A stretch of DNA of 64,000 bases, taken from NCBI GenBank assembly GCA_037957365.1, contig JARHVA010003528.1, forward strand, positions 310,001 to 374,000. The letters are read 5' to 3'. Source of the stretch: Torreya grandis. Taxonomy: Eukaryota > Streptophyta > Pinopsida > Cupressales > Taxaceae. A model generated the notes under the pieces. It saw only the letters and a list, made by a program, of their open reading frames with translations, was not told the DNA's origin and made no database searches. Positions 24,143 through 36,250 of this stretch are shown piece after piece (the first letter of the stretch is position 1; the number at the start of each line of letters is the position of its first letter). A program made the position numbers and the translations under genes.

Positions 24143-25345
24143 TATACAGATTATTGCAAAGAAATTTAGTCAAACATTAGTCCATAAATAATGAAAAATG
24201 CAAAAATAACTAACTAACTAACTAAGCCCATCAATTCATATGGGAATTACAAAGGATAAAAAGAAACAAATGAAAGAAAGAAACATCATATTACCTTCCA
24301 AAATGGATTCACCATACCCATGTGGCTCAAAAGCATGTTCTCCCTTGATCAAGAATCCTTGTCATTGTTAATAATGGTGGTAAACTCTTCCAATGTCTCA
24401 AGAACACTCCATAAAACCTAGGCTCATGATTCCAAATCACTAAACTAGCCTATCAATGACTCTTGTAAACAAAATAATTGATCAAATACAAAGGAATGTG
24501 GAAAATTTTTAACATTATAACTTTGAAATATTCAAGCTTAAAATTCATGTCCATGGCCTCTCTATTTATAGATTTTTGAGATTGGTCAGGATCAACCATG
24601 ATCATCCATCTCAAGATTGAGATGTGTGGCCATAGATAACCCTAATATTTAGAATTAAATCCATAATTATCTTCATCATGACCTTGGAATAAGGGGCATT
24701 TAAGAGGCATGAGAGGTGTTAACTAGGCATGGGTGACCCATAATCTTGATATTTGTGGCATTTATGGCCTAGGGATGTCTTCCTAAGAAATGATGTCACC
24801 TGATGATGTAGTTAATAGGAATCAATTTTCAAAAATAAATATTCAATAACTCTCATGGAAAATCCACTTAAGATCTTCATTTAGAATACTTAGCCTTAAA
24901 TAAGGATAATCAATATTTATGAAATTATTTGAAAATTGGCCCTCAATTAATCCAAATGGTTAGAAAGTCATAATACTTGGTCATAATTTAACTGGTGAGG
25001 AACTGGAGGGTGATGTTAGATGCATTGGATCTATATTCCCATTTAGGATTTTTTCAACACCAAATAATAAAGGTACATGATGTGTACCAATGAATTAGAA
25101 TAAAAGAGTGATCTAGAGCACTTAATAACAAAATTGTCATTTTGACTCAAAATGATCTGATCAAAGTTACCTTACCCATAAAATGAATTTCCCTATTTAG
25201 TGATAATTTGACCTAAAATATCACTTTTAAGTGATAATTTTGAATCATTTAGGGCATTTTATGGATTTTGACCTAAAATGTGCATTTGAGTGTAATTCGA
25301 GTAAGATTGACAATTTCAACATTAGTTAGGAATTAGATGTCTACT
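24143..25345 (-). repeat. E5 3' LTR
   Basis: Aligned to 32223-33423. The start is TATACAGATTATT against TGTAGAGAGGATTA, so the terminal TG has decayed. The end is GATGTCTACT against GATGTATACA. A TATA box is at 24563-24570 on the minus strand. Confidence 0.85.
24563..24570 (-). promoter_or_regulatory. TATA box in E5 3' LTR
   Basis: The minus strand reads TATAAATA in CTATAAATAGAG. A one-base variant is at the same place in the other LTR (near 32637). Confidence 0.5.
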
Positions 25346-25359
25346 TTTTACCCCTATTT
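25346..25359 (-). other. E5 polypurine tract
   Basis: The minus strand reads AAATAGGGGTAAAA immediately before the 3' LTR, the expected primer site for plus-strand DNA synthesis. Confidence 0.55.
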
Positions 25360-26186
25360 GAGAAGGTGTAGTGAGACATTAAAGTGAAGAAACATCTTTT
25401 CAAAAAAAAGAGTTGTCAAGAATAAATTATAATGGACCCATGATGCCACCTTGAGAGGACATACTAGGATGAAAGAGGAGGGACTCTCGAAAAGAGAGAT
25501 AAAGTGATAGGTTAACCCATGGAATATATCACATCTAGAGGAGTTAATACTTGAACATGTAATTACCATCAATTATTAAAATATAATTAGAAGTATAATA
25601 GGCCCTAGAGATAGGGGAAATGGAAAGATGCAATCCATCAATATAAGGGACACACTTTAAACGTACCCAATTTGAGAGTACAAACTGTATGCTTATGACA
25701 TTGATCAATCCCATGATATTGCACACTAAAATATTTCCATCATGGGATTTAACATGGATAGCTTGTAATTAGAGGAAAAGAGAGAACATTATACTTTAAG
25801 AAGGGAAATACCACTAGAATAGGGTCTCTAAAGAGAATATAATAAGTACTCTAGTAGAGTAGATTTGATCATGATAAAATAGTTTTACCCTAGTAGGGTG
25901 AATCTTGATCATTGATAAAGATTAAATAATGATTTGCCATTATAGATATTATTTTATCCAACCATTTTTTAAATGTTGTGCCCTATCATGGGCAATTATC
26001 AAGCAAAATAGCTAAGGATATAACTAAAAAGATAGGTTAAAGCGAGTGGGTGCAAACGTACATGCGATAGTGTAATGGCTTAGAAAGCCATATAAAACTA
26101 ATCATATGATAATGCACAAAGTGATGAGAGAGATTAAAATAAGAATGGAGATATCCAAGATGACCTTAATAGAAATAGAGTGCTTC

Positions 26187-26240
26187 CTACATAGTTCCAT
26201 GGACTCATGTTCCAATATGAACTTCAAGGCAATGTATTTC
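26187..26240 (-). repeat. Conserved stem-loop, E5 copy a
   Basis: The inner stem AGTTC/GAACT and the outer CTACAT/ATGTAT (last pair lost) can form. The flank 'gatgaccttaatagaaatag' matches copy c. Confidence 0.55.
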
Positions 26241-27312
26241 ACCCATGTTTGGGAGAGAATGGAATGAGGAATGATAAAAAAATGACCAAGAATTGATTAG
26301 ACTTATAATGTATGTAAAGAGATGCACATATAATAATAGACAAATAAGCCTAAAATGCATGCTACCTAGAAGCCTAATTCCATATCATGAACCTAGGTTT
26401 TGTAAAGTGTTCTTGAGAATCATTTGTCGAAGTTGATGTTGACATTAAGATGTTGATACCTAAGCATAAAGTGCTTTTTATATAAAAATAAATTAGGTAT
26501 CATAAGTATGAATAACTTAGAATGACATAATATTCCAATTACACTAATCTATTTTAAATGTGAATACCTATAACCAATGATAATGGTGAAATAATGACCA
26601 AAACCATAGTTACAATGATTTAGATTTTAACAAAAAAGTAAAAACAAAGAGAAAGATAAACATAAATGTTCCTAACTTGGAATAAAGATATGATCTTAAT
26701 TAGGAACAAAAAGTTAAAAAAATTTCAAGAATGTCTTATCGACATGAGACCAAGACATGAATAATCAAGATCCATGTGGACCATTAAGGCATTCTTGAAC
26801 ATAAAAAAGAAAAAGAAAAATCAGACAGAAAAACAAGACACAAACAATAATCAAATAAACAAAAATTTCCAAGAACAACATAATAACATAGGATCAAGAT
26901 ATAAATAATCAAGATCTAGGTGAATCATCAAGATGTTCTAAAACACAAAAGAGATAAGCAAAAACAAACAAGGAAACACAAGACCAAGATGAGACAAGAA
27001 GTAATAAAAATAGAAAATGAGAAGAAATAAAAGAAGAGGTGTGAAAGTACAACAAATCATGAATAAAACAAAACAAAACATCCAAAAAACTCAAATAAAC
27101 ACACACAAACAAAAACCAAGTTAGTGTGGTTTAAAGAAAATTGTTCATGCATGTGCAATAGAGGTGTTACTTTCCACCATATCATAACAAAGAAAAATGA
27201 CATGATGATTGTTCACTAATTAGAGAGGAATAATGACAAGAAATGGGGGAAGAGAATAAAAGGAAGGGGTTAGTCGAGCTGACTCCAGATGTATAAGACA
27301 AGTAGACATTGC

Positions 27313-27366
27313 CTACATAGTTCCATGGATGCATGTTCCAACATGAACTTCAGCCAAATGCAGTTC
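27313..27366 (-). repeat. Conserved stem-loop, E5 copy b
   Basis: Outer CTACAT/ATGCAG with one mismatch; inner AGTTC/GAACT. Preceded by 'cgagctgactccagatg', close to the E2 flank 'cgagctaaccccagaag'. Confidence 0.6.
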
Positions 27367-27859
27367 ACCCAAGAAATGGGATAGAAGAAAAATGATGATC
27401 AAACCAACATGATAAATTTTATATAAGAAATGGAAAATACGATAAATAAATGAAAATGGTCTGGTAAACAAGAAATTGATGAGATGAGAAATAAATATCT
27501 TACAAAATGGAAAGTGCATGGGATAAGATGAAATGAATTAGTGTTTTTGTGATTTTAAAATGGTAAGAGCATAGCATGGTGGAACAAGAATGTACAAATG
27601 TATATAAGTGTGAGACAATGTATCTCTTCTTTTATGGATCATGTTTTGATGTTTTTGGTAATTTTTAAGTATTTCTATTTTTGTTGGTATTTTTGGGATA
27701 AAATATGCACAAGGTGGGGCCATATAGTCAAAGAGATGCACACCCTAAGAGTAAATGTTATAATAAGATAGCTAATCTAGCTGCAATAGCCCATGCTCAC
27801 AAATTGGTGAGAGTGAGGGAAAGGGGTGACCAAGCTGACCTCAATAGAAATTGAGTGCT

Positions 27860-27898
27860 ACTCACATAGTCCTGAAGGACCTTAAGTCAATGTAGTTC
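27860..27898 (-). repeat. Conserved stem-loop, E5 copy c
   Basis: Inner stem GTCC/GGAC with a short TGAA loop, outer ACAT/ATGT. It is the shortest of the three E5 copies. Confidence 0.5.
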
Positions 27899-28118
27899 AA
27901 ATGGCATGATTCATGGATCTCAATGGTATTATAATGCCTAAAAAGGGTCTATAGGGTTATCCCCAAGAGACGAGGCATGGTAATGGCAAATGGGTGAATG
28001 GTAGATGAAAAATGGTTTTGTTGCTCTTAATGATAGGGAGATGCATGTCCTAGTCAATATGTGAGAGAAAAAAAATGATCAACTATATAAGTTGTTATCC
28101 AACACCCTTTCATAATAA

Positions 28119-30202
28119 CTACTCTATTAATAACTTATTGATCTGGATCTTAATAATGTGTTCATGATCTTCATAGATCATTGATTCTACTTCCTTCAAA
28201 CATTGAGACAAGATATACTTATAACCTCGATAAAGGAAAGTGCTGCTAGTGATGGTAAATAATGGTAGGATAAATGAGATAAGTGGATAATAAGTAGGTG
28301 GGTGATAATGTAATGTATAATGAATGGGAAACAAATGGAGATCAAGAATTTTAGTCACATGTAATGTTGTTGATGTCAAATTTGACATAATTTTATTTGT
28401 GGTGGGGTCAAAGACATTTGAAGATGCTCTAAATAAGACCATTAGATTTTTCTATTGCTTGATCTTGAGAGTATCTACCATCTGATTATGATATAGATTA
28501 GAAGCTATTTTGATTTAATATTTGATATTATCTTCAATAAACAATGAAGAAATTTTTTGCTTAGCCATTGGTACCTCGATGATGTTTTTACTAATGAATT
28601 TGTTTTGATCATCCCATAGTACCTTTGAGAAGGTTTCACAAAGAGATGTTAACATTTGAATTTGATTGTCTTCTAGTGCCTTTAAAAAGATGTCACTAAA
28701 AGATGCTGATTTTGATCTTTGCTTATCCCTTAGCACCTATGAAAAGGTTTCACTAGGATATTTTTCTTCTTCTAAATGAATGTGGTCTTAGTCTCCTTGA
28801 TATTGTATAAATGATATGTCACCATGGATATAGTTCAATAAAGTGTGATTCTATCAATCCTGATCGACACTTATGGGTGGTGGAATGTTAATATAACGGC
28901 TATGTTGGGTGGAAATAATGGGATGGTGAAAGGAAACATAATCCTTGTAGAAGATACTAGGAGAACTTGTGTCGATGCTAAGGTAATCATCCTCAAAAAC
29001 CATAGAAGGATCATAAGTATATTCAAATTAATCTGCAAGGCAATTGTAACTAATGTTGTAAAAACCAATACTATGATATATTTTTGACTTTGATTTTGAA
29101 ACAAGGGACTCTAAATCCAATGTCACAACTGATGTTGATTCTATTTTTGATGCTAAATCTAATCTTGGTTCAGAAATGGAACCTGAATCTAATATTAATT
29201 CTTCATATGATATGCTTGTTTTGATAATGTTATGTTTAATGTTGAATTTTTGACAAGTAATAGCCTATGATGGCATAATGGGCTCAATAAAAATTATTTC
29301 ATCTTGGAAGGGTTCAACATAGATTGACTTGTCTAAGTGAATCCCCTCAAAAAGAGGGAACTACTAAAGAGACATCTTGACAAAATTCTATCTATCAAAG
29401 TGAGACTCCTTAATGAGTGGGAAAAGATCAAGATACAACTCTACCAATACTAGCTTGTCAAATAGAGGAGGCTCTTTAAAAATAGGTAACATATGAATAG
29501 GTAACTTATCATAGTTTACCATGTCACAAATGGGTGTTTCAATAATAACATGTTGGTATTGGTTCATAATTGATTGAAAAAGATCAATTTTGAACACATT
29601 TTGATCCTCATAAGATGGCTTTTGAAGAGGTAATGGTTCTTATTTTGGCTCGAAGATCAGAAAAAAATTCTAAAGTGGGGACCATTTGGTTTAGTGGGAA
29701 CAATGGTTTGTGGCTCAATAATAGACTCTTCAAAGATTAGACTATTGAAGAAGGGATCAAAAACAATTGGTTCATCAAATGGAGGTTCTTCAATAATAGG
29801 TTTATAAAAAACTGGTGATGGGCCAAGAATGGTAACAATTGGATGCTTCTTAGTTTGGTTGCTTGTACAAATCAAAGGAGGAGGTCCTAAAATGGTAATG
29901 ACTATATACTCCTTAATTTTGTTGCTCATGTAAGCTAAAAGAGGAGATCATAAAATGGTGATCTTGGTATATTGTGGAGTTTGATTACTTACACAAGCCA
30001 AAGCATCTAAGTCTTCATGATAAAGCCAATCATTCCAATCAAGAGTTAGATCATAAGTTGGATCTTGACTATGTTCCCATGACTAATTTTTGTGAGGTGG
30101 ATATAAATCTATCTCAAAAACCATATTGTCACCATAGGGGTCTTGAATAAAGTCATAAAAGTCATTTTTTGCATCCATTCTATCATAAGTTGGATTATCC
30201 AT
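28119..30202 (-). pseudogene. E5 unknown ORF, decayed
   Basis: A broken minus-strand frame starting at ATG 30202 (MDNPTYDRMDAKNDFYDF), acidic and rich in Asp, Tyr and Pro near the N-terminus. At 29807-29999 it contains three in-frame 21-residue repeats (63-bp period) built on phrases such as IVTILGPSP and VITILGPPP. Later open pieces are 29657-29929, 29388-29597, 28515-28736 and 28119-28442. It occupies the place of gag, first after the leader, but I see no capsid or zinc-knuckle signature, so the family is unknown. The 28119-28442 piece may belong to a second ORF. Confidence 0.5.
29807..29999 (-). repeat. 63-bp (21-codon) tandem repeat, about 3 copies
   Basis: The phrase 'aatggt' recurs at 29828, 29891 and 29954, exactly 63 bases apart, with homologous flanks. 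The period is a multiple of three, so the repeats stay in frame in the E5 ORF. Confidence 0.75.
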
Positions 30203-32202
30203 GATTGCACCATAAGTGTATTAGACATATATGCATTTAATGAAGAAATCTCTAAAAAAAAAGACTTAAAGTTTTGTAAACTCTTAAATGTGATTTTTAA
30301 AAGATAAAAGGTTCAACCTTGGTTGAAAGAGTGAATATGCATCTCAAAATTAGTTTATGCTGATATTTGGCATAAAACAACCTAACGTCAAATGTCTAAC
30401 ATCAAAGATTTTTGAAGAAAGTTTGTGTTTTCCCAAACAAAGTCACAAAAAAAATGATGAGGATAGACACTCAAACAAATAAACAATTAATAGTGTTCAA
30501 AATTGGATAATCATTTAATCAAAGCTATGCAACCTAAAATAATAATATCTATGTACCAACCCCACGAATTAAGGCCTAAATAGAAATCAATCAATGTTTG
30601 GATCCAAACTTGACAAGGTTAATTTAAAATACAATGTTGAAGACTAGGATTGGACCAAATAATCTAGACAAGAGAGGACAACATAATGACACACAAACAA
30701 GGTGAAAATGGTATACATAACATCATTTAAAACAAATGGTTTTTGATACAATGGTAAACTAGTTCTTGAGACAAATTGAGCAGCCTAATAGAGTAAACAT
30801 GCTCGAATGATGTGGTTAATTGGTATGTTTAAAAGACTCAAAGGAAAAAAAGATTTGACATAATTTGGGAAGAATAATGCTACCTTTCTTAACTCAAATA
30901 GATGATTTTAACATGGCTTATGAATAAACAAACAAGTTTTAGCCTCAAATCATACCAAACAAATAATGAATAAAATACACTAAGTATAATCATCCAAATT
31001 CTAACAAGGGTATGGAAAAATGGGGTTGACTAAAACTAATTGGTTTTTTATCATTCTAGGAGAATCAATTTTACAATGACTTTTATGTCAAATGATGCAA
31101 AATACAAGCACAAAAATTGGGTAACTATGACATTTGCTAGCTATAAAAAGGTCTAGTCTTTTTTACAACCACTACATCTTGTTGTTTGCTCAGTGTAGTG
31201 TGATGTCCAAATGTAGATATGTCTCATGTACAACTCCAACTAGGAACCAAATGAAGTAAATGTCAGGAGATGAAACCCTAAGCCAAAGCTTCCCTAAATA
31301 ACTCATGAGAGGTAATGATGTCCCCCTCACAAGCCAAGTTTGCATAAAAATAAAGCATGAAATATAAAGAATTTTAGGGTCATTTTCAAGGTCACCCAAA
31401 ATTTTATGAGTTTTTGGGGAGTGATTTAGATGACATTATTTCTAAGACTTGTACTAGGATATTTACAATAGGAATGATGGTTTTGATTCTAAGGGTTCCC
31501 CAAAGGGGACAACTGGAAGAGCATATACACAAGATTCCTTTTTCTACCAAAAAAATATAATTAAACAACTATTTCAAACAAAAATTGACAAGTGTGTTCA
31601 ATTTTAAGCCCAAATGAAAGATTTCATGGTGTTCATTTGATCCCTTGGTCTTAATATTGTGAACTTTTAAAACATTCATCTAAACATCTAAATTTTTCAT
31701 TAAACGCCAAAACAAAGTTCCTAATTTATTTTTAAACATGCAAAAGGTTATTTAAAACATGTTTTTAGAAAATGTCAAGATTGGTCCTATAGAAAAAAAT
31801 GTGAGCATGTCTTTTAGCTTTGAATTTCATTTTGGTTTGAAACAATAAACTTTAGAAAAAGAGCTCTTGGGTCTATGTTTTAAGAAAAAACACAATGACC
31901 GATGTCGATTTATATAACTGATGACATTTACATTTTTTAACCTATGTTAGCTATCTCATTGACATCAATTATACCAATGTGACTGATGATAGGTATACAA
32001 CTGATGCCAATTTTTTTAACTGACATCAGTTAAGCTATACAATTGATTTTAGTCTTACTAATAGATGTTGATTACTGTGTAAAACCATGGCAAACAAAAA
32101 TAGCAAAATAAAGTTAGAAAATCAATTTACAAGAGTTTTAACGGTCCAAATGAATATTTTAAAGTTATAAAATGATCTTTTGTGGGTGTGAGATGCGTCT
32201 AG
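30203..32202 (-). other. E5 leader, non-coding
   Basis: Two kilobases between ORF start and primer site. It matches the E7 leader at 1-1275 in order. At 31890-32080 there are short scattered repeats of a 'gatgtcgatt / gacatcagtt' unit, similar to 'gccgatgtcagt' units in the E2 LTR. No gene is seen. Confidence 0.6.
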
Positions 32203-32220
32203 TCCCACCAAGTGTGTCAA
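32203..32220 (-). other. E5 primer-binding site
   Basis: The minus strand reads TTGACACACTTGGTGGGA two bases inside the 5' LTR. It aligns with the E1, E2 and E6 sites. Confidence 0.7.
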
Positions 32221-32222
32221 AA

Positions 32223-33423
32223 TGTAGAGAGGATTACAAAGCAAGTTAGTCAAACATTAATCCATAAATAATGAAAAATGTATAAAGAACTAACTAACTA
32301 AGCCTATCTATTCCTATGGGAATTACAAAGGATACAAAAATAAATTAAAGAAATCAACATCATATTAGCTTCCTAAATGGATTCACCATACCCATGTGGA
32401 TCAAAAACATGTTCTCCCTTGATCAAGCATCCTTGTCTTTGTAAAACATGGTGGTAAACTCCTCTAATGTATCAAGAACACTCCATAAAACCTAGGCTCG
32501 TGAATCTAAATCACTAAACTAGCCTATCAATGAATCTTTCAAATAAAATAAATGATCAAACGGAAAGGGTTGTGGAAACAATTTAACATTATAACTTTTC
32601 AATATCCAAGCTTAAACTTCATGTCCATGGCCTCTCCATTTATAGATTTTTGAGATTGGTCAAGATCAACCATGATCATCCATCTCAAGATTGAGATATG
32701 TGGCCATAGATAATCTTAATATTTAGAATTAAATCCATAATTATCTTCATTATGACCTTGGAAGAAGGGGCATTGAAGAGGTATGGGAGGCATTAACTAG
32801 GCATAGGTGACCCATAATCTTGATATTTATGGCATTTATGGCCTAGGGATGTCTTCCCAAGAAATGATGTCACCTAATGATGCATTTAATAGTAATTAAT
32901 TTTCAAAAAAAAAATTCAACAAATCTCATGTAAAATCCACATAAGCTCTTGATTTGGATTAATTAGCCTTAAACAAGGTTAATCAACATTTGTGCAATTA
33001 TTTGAAAATTAGCCCTCAATTAATCAAAATGGTCAAAAAGTCATATTAGTGGGTTATAATTTGATTGGAGAGGAATTAGTAGGCAATGTCAGATGCATTG
33101 GAGCTATATTCCCATTTAGGATGTTACCAACACTAAATAACAAAGGTACATGATGTGTACCAATGAATTAAAATAAAAGAGTGATCTAAAGCACTAAATG
33201 GTAAAATTATGATTTTGACTTAAAATTATTTGATCAAAGTTAGATAGTGCATAAAATTCATTGCCCTATTTAGGGATAATTTGACCTAAACTAGCACTTT
33301 TAAGTGACAAGTTTGAACCATTTAGGGCATTTTATGGATTTTGACCTAGAATGTGTATTTGAGTGCAATTCGAGTAAGATTGACAATTTCAACACAAATG
33401 GTGTTAGGAATTAGATGTATACA
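32223..33423 (-). repeat. E5 5' LTR
   Basis: Starts TGTAGAGAGGATTAC and ends GATGTATACA on the plus strand; matches 24143-25345 over its length. Confidence 0.88.
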
Positions 33424-34123
33424 AGTTCCATTATCATCATAATTATCTAAAAAAATTATTATTTGAAATTAACATCCCTTTCCTTCCCCTAGTAGGACAT
33501 GAAGCTACCTTATCTACGTCTAAGAATAGTATCTTATAATAGTGCAAAGAGATGTTTATAAAAATTCATGAGACAATGGACACTTCTCTTTCCCTAAAAT
33601 TTCCTATTGCATCCATGATCCCAGATGATATTCTACTTCATTTAGATGACCCTATACTCTTTATTATAATCCAAATTAGTGATGTCTAATTCAAGTGTTC
33701 CTTGATTTATGAGGGTTTAGTAAGTTACATTGGCTCCTTAAATTTCATTAAAATTCTTGGATATTCTGAGTGTAATATTAATTCCATATATATTACATGT
33801 TAAGGTTATGATAAAATGAAAATGCCTCATTTAGGTTACATGTGGATTCTTATTACCATTCTTCCTATCACCATTCATGTGAAGGTTATGATATTTAAAT
33901 TTCTCCTTTCTTCTAATATTTTACTTGGTAGACCTTGCACTCATTGCATGAGGGCTATTGCCTCTTCTACCTACTAGTGTCAAGTTTCCCCATAATGGTG
34001 TTATCTATACGATTCAAGGATGTAGTGTCTTTATAACTCCAATATTTGAAACCTTAATAATTATCCCATTTTGGGAATCTTAACATTTCAATTATCCTGT
34101 AGGCACTAGAAAGTCATACTATA
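33424..34123 (+). pseudogene. E4 fragment 3: protease region
   Basis: Plus-strand frame resuming after E5. The clearest signature is SSNILLGRPCTHCMRAIASS (near 33910-33975), which matches the ILLGRPWIHAM flap region of the E2 protease. Before it lies LGYMWILITILPITIHVKV, matching the strand before the flap. The active-site D-S-G was not found and is probably lost or in decayed sequence near 33680. No RT follows, so E4 ends or was truncated before RT. This segment also begins with the E5 right target duplication, AGTTC. Confidence 0.65.
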
Positions 34124-35473
34124 TGTCGAAATACTTTGGAACCCTTCTTGACCCTACAAGACCCTAAGTCTAGTTGACCACCTAGTTAACTAAACTCACC
34201 AACTTACTAAATTTAACATTAACCAAACCTTTTTAACCCATTTTTTTACCCCTTTACCTTTATACACTTGACTATTTATGGTTAGCTTAACCATTGATGG
34301 TTAGCCTAACCATCTACGATCAGGTCCTCACCTCTCTAACCCATCACTAGCTATGTGCAAGATAATGAAGCATAATTTAATATATTAACCTTATTTAGTG
34401 CTAAAAAACTCCCAAGCATCATGATCAACACCATCACCTTCTATGGAACCTTCCATCCTTCATCTCTCTTTGCCTATAAAATGAGGGGAGTAGGAGGTGA
34501 AATGGATCCACAATCTAACATCATAAGCATTCTTGCATATAGGTATCCAAGATCTCTATCATCTAGTCTTCAACAAATCAAAAATAAAAAAAGAGATCTA
34601 AACCTCTACCAAATTTGATTTTGAGGCCAAAGTAATATTACTCTAGTGAAATTACCCCAACCTTCAACCATCAACCATATAGAAAGCTATAAGTATATTT
34701 TACTTATTCTTGTTTTCATTACATTTCTAACCCATTGACTTGATTAGACCTATCTACACCTTGTTTCCCAACTTCCAGATCCTTAAAATAACCATTATCA
34801 AACCATTCACCCATTCTTCAATTTTTTTTGTGTGCCTTTAGAATCCATAGGCACTCATTAATGGTTAAAACAACCACTGATGGTCACTCCCAATCATCAA
34901 TGGTTACCCAACTATCAATAGTCAGCTTAACCATTGAGAGTTCACCTAACCACCTATGGTCACTATGGAAAAAATAAAAACAAGTTATTTTCATCCCCTT
35001 AACCCTGACTAAACCTAACTTTCTATGTTCTTACCTATTCATAGACCCTTTTATAATTTTTTGAACCTAACTTCACCTTCTTTAGCATTAGTATTGACTT
35101 GCTTTTGTTATATTTAATCATTTTATGTAAAAAGCATTCTACTTTCTTCTTGTATTGCATTTCATTTACTTTATACAAGTACCTTAGTTTTACCATTTTT
35201 AACTTAATTATTATTAAGAGTGGATTGATAGCCTCCTAACAAGCTTATGCTTCTTAGATCTAGCTCACACTAGGTAGTCTACCCAACTATCTTGCTAATA
35301 ACCCTTTGTTAGTGATTTATTATCTATAGGTTATTCCTTCTAAGCTAAAGAGGAGTTCTTTACATTCATCTAGATTATGCATTCATAACCAACTAGTTAT
35401 TTCTACCACACCCTTATTACTAGTTTCTTATCTTCTTCCAAAATCAAAAAATGAGAAAAAATTAAGAGAAATA
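34124..35473 (+). repeat. E6 5' LTR (left edge uncertain)
   Basis: The right edge is fixed by the primer site at 35476. The left edge is set at TGTCGAAATACTTTGG, the best TG start at a plausible length of 1,350 bp, but no second copy is present to prove it. It contains a plus-strand TATA box and clusters of 'aaccattgatggttagcct'-like units at 34270-34325 and 34857-34966. It could also be the 3' LTR of E4 shared with a second unit. Confidence 0.55.
34475..34480 (+). promoter_or_regulatory. TATA box in E6 LTR
   Basis: GCCTATAAAATGAGGGG, a good plant-type TATA context, about one quarter into the LTR. Confidence 0.55.
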
Positions 35474-35475
35474 TT

Positions 35476-35493
35476 TTGGCATGCCTAGTGGGA
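35476..35493 (+). other. E6 primer-binding site
   Basis: TTGGCATGCCTAGTGGGA on the plus strand, matching the E1 site at 14 of 18 positions. It shows that an element reading rightward begins here. Confidence 0.75.
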
Positions 35494-36250
35494 CCCTAGA
35501 ATCATATAGGTGCCCCTTTATTCCTTTATTCTTTTCTCATCCAATGAAATCTGAAATTTCTTTTTGGGCTCAAAATAAATACCTTGTATACACTATTTAC
35601 TTGCTTGATTTTAGTTCATCTAGCTAACTTAAAGGCAAAAGTAATCAATCATAGTATTCACGCTTGTTATCAAAAACTTTACCAAACCACATAATCAATC
35701 AACACATCAAGACAAACATGAGACAAAGCTTGACTAGGATTTCATCACCTAGTGGTAAACCTTACCCTTTCCCAACAATCCTACTTAGAGGTAATTACCA
35801 AGGGGAGAACCAACTCAGCTCTCTGGTTGAGTATAAACTCTGAAATTCATTATATCTTGGCTAAGCACCTGACACCCTTAACATTATGGTGTGTGAAATG
35901 AGGGGGTAGGCCACAATATCAAGACACATAATGAAGTTCAATATAGATTTATTTATTTTGAGTACCTAAACACAACTTGCAACTAACCTTAGATTTCTTC
36001 TTTAGTAATTTATCTATAAGCCAAATTTCTTCTTCACCCTTTCTAAGGCTTAAGACAAAAGTGATATAAAAAGAATCCTAAGTTTTAAATACACTTATAG
36101 TTTATGTGTTTTATTATATTTAGTAATATAGTGTTTAGATCCTAAATAATAAGGGTCTGAAATAACATGAAAAATATAGCTTAATAGGGAAAAATATATT
36201 TTTTAACAGGTAATTATGTAAGACAAATAGAAATAAAACTATCTAGTTTT
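35494..36250 (+). mobile_element. E6 leader, truncated element
   Basis: Non-coding leader. The block at 35735-35940 ('gatttcatcacctagtgg', 'gcacctgacacccttaac', 'gtgaaatgagggggtagg') is shared with E4 and E2. No gag follows; the right limit is arbitrary, where sequence passes into the E8 LTR region. Confidence 0.55.

Larger units (their letters stand above)
25360..28118. other. E5 3' non-coding region with three stem-loop copies
   Basis: AT-rich, with no coding frame. Three copies of a motif on the pattern CTACAT-AGnnC ... GnnCT ... ATGTAG lie at 26187-26240, 27313-27366 and 27860-27898. Each is preceded by an 'agctgacc'-like run, and the same motif occurs once in the E2 3' region. A-rich stretches near 26620-27120 hold no gene. 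Confidence 0.6.
24143..33423 (-). mobile_element. E5: Tat-like non-autonomous LTR element, 9.3 kb
   Basis: LTRs of 1,203 and 1,201 bp, a 5-bp duplication with one mismatch, and a primer site at 32203-32220 that fixes a minus-strand reading. The internal 6.9 kb has a 2-kb leader, one decayed unknown ORF (about 28119-30202) and a 3' region with three copies of a stem-loop also found in E2. No protease, RT, RNase H or integrase motif was found on either strand, so it probably depended on a partner element for its proteins. Confidence 0.85.
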
